Source: Bifidobacterium catenulatum subsp. kashiwanohense JCM 15439 = DSM 21854 (lineage in GTDB: Bacteria; Actinomycetota; Actinomycetes; Actinomycetales; Bifidobacteriaceae). From it: DNA of 64,000 nt. The stretch's first letter is position 1, and each line of letters opens with the position of its first letter. Positions 63,531 through 64,000 of the stretch are shown here, in pieces. The position numbers and the translations under genes were made by a program. The stretch lies in the NCBI RefSeq assembly GCF_001042615.1, contig NZ_AP012327.1, positions 62,001-126,000 of the forward strand. Direction: 5' to 3'. The notes beneath the pieces were generated by a model that was given only the letters and a program-made list of their open reading frames with translations, made no database searches and was not told the DNA's origin.

Positions 63531-64000
63531 ATGCCTATTCAAAAAAGCAAGGTGACGATTTTTGACGTTGCCAAGGCTTCGGGAGTCTCCAGCAGCGCCG
63601 TTTCGTATGCGCTCAACGGCAAGTCTGGTGTTTCCGATGTGACCCGAGACAAGGTGTTGAAGGTCGCACGCGAACTGGGATGGAAACCGAATGGCGCGGC
63701 ACAGGCGCTGGCCAAGGCGAAGACGCAGCGCGTGGGCCTGGTGTTGAGCTACGACCCGAAGCTGCTTTCCGTCGAATCCTACATGATGGAACTTATTTCC
63801 GGTCTCGGTGCCGAGCTGGAAAAATACGATTATTCCTTGCTGATACGCATGGCCGTGGGTGAGGACGCGAAGCTTTCGATCATCGATGATTGGATCGCCA
63901 CCGGCAACGTCGACGCCATGCTGCTCGTCAATGTCGAGCTTGGAGACCCTTGCGTTGCCTTGCTTGAGGAGCATGAGGAGATGCCGGTACTTGCTATTGC
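63531..64000 (+). CDS. LacI-family regulator, N-terminal part (runs off the window)
   Basis: The first 156 residues of a LacI repressor, cut by the right edge. The helix-turn-helix and hinge are VTIFDVAKASGVSSSAVSYALN and GWKPNGAAQALAKAKTQRVG, then the sensor domain begins (VGLVLSYDPKLLSVESYMMEL). ATG 63531 follows AGAAGGAC. It lies directly behind the mannoside operon and probably represses it; the TTAAGCGCTTAA-type sites at 56.6 and 56.8 kb are candidate operators. TTTAAG half-site-like repeats also occur at 63493-63513 just before its start, which would fit autoregulation. Confidence 0.88.
   Translation, partial: MPIQKSKVTIFDVAKASGVSSSAVSYALNGKSGVSDVTRDKVLKVARELGWKPNGAAQALAKAKTQRVGLVLSYDPKLLSVESYMMELISGLGAELEKYDYSLLIRMAVGEDAKLSIIDDWIATGNVDAMLLVNVELGDPCVALLEEHEEMPVLAI

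Overview
The window looks like chromosome of a Bifidobacterium of the adolescentis/catenulatum group. This is inferred from high-GC coding, many ABC sugar importers without their own ATPase, paired ilvC genes, paired YhgE/Pip proteins, and a 504-residue sucrose phosphorylase that matches the well-known B. adolescentis enzyme almost residue for residue as far as I can recall it. No rRNA, IS element or cas gene is visible. Two tRNAs are present: Leu-CAG (minus, 4266) and Gly-CCC (plus, 19854).

Layout. 1-1.5 kb: a minus-strand operon of a small secreted peptide, a LuxR-type response regulator and a sensor kinase that runs off the left edge. 1.6-3.8 kb: a lipase-like hydrolase and an EamA transporter. 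3.8-4.9 kb: a repeat-rich patch with decayed gene fragments, tRNA-Leu and a small hypothetical gene. 5.1-7.2 kb: a second two-component system, AT-richer than its surroundings. 7.4-22.4 kb: tgt, htrA-like protease, metal P-type ATPase, asparaginase and permease, FprA-like reductase, htpX, tRNA-Gly, XRE-type membrane regulator, YddG-like exporter. 22.6-33.8 kb: two overlapping YhgE/Pip genes, class II aldolase, purA, ClC channel and two CrcB/Fluc genes. 33.8-34.0 kb: the broken 3' end of a substrate-binding-protein gene. 34.4-45.1 kb: sucrose/alpha-glucoside locus (LacI regulator, sucrose phosphorylase, YesL-like protein, GH13 glucosidase, ABC importer, MFS sugar carrier). 45.2-49.7 kb: a branched-chain amino acid attenuator in front of an MHS transporter, then two convergent ilvC genes. 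50.0-64 kb: a beta-mannan/beta-glucoside locus (two carbohydrate esterases, GH1, ABC importer, GH2 beta-mannosidase, LacI), interrupted by an AlbA/Schlafen-type ATP-binding gene lying between 99-bp direct repeats.

The most unusual signal is a dispersed family of 22-bp palindromes with arms GTCCGATTC and GAATCGGAC. I find 17 copies between 3.8 and 33 kb and none in the remaining 31 kb. They sit just downstream of stop codons or in-frame inside genes, and where they are grouped the copies are exactly 51 bp (17 codons) apart. Other points worth attention are the leader-peptide attenuator at 45.25-45.42 kb, the repeat-flanked cassette at 51.9-53.7 kb, the peptide-regulator-kinase operon at the left edge, and paired 42-bp-spaced repeats in front of tgt and htrA.
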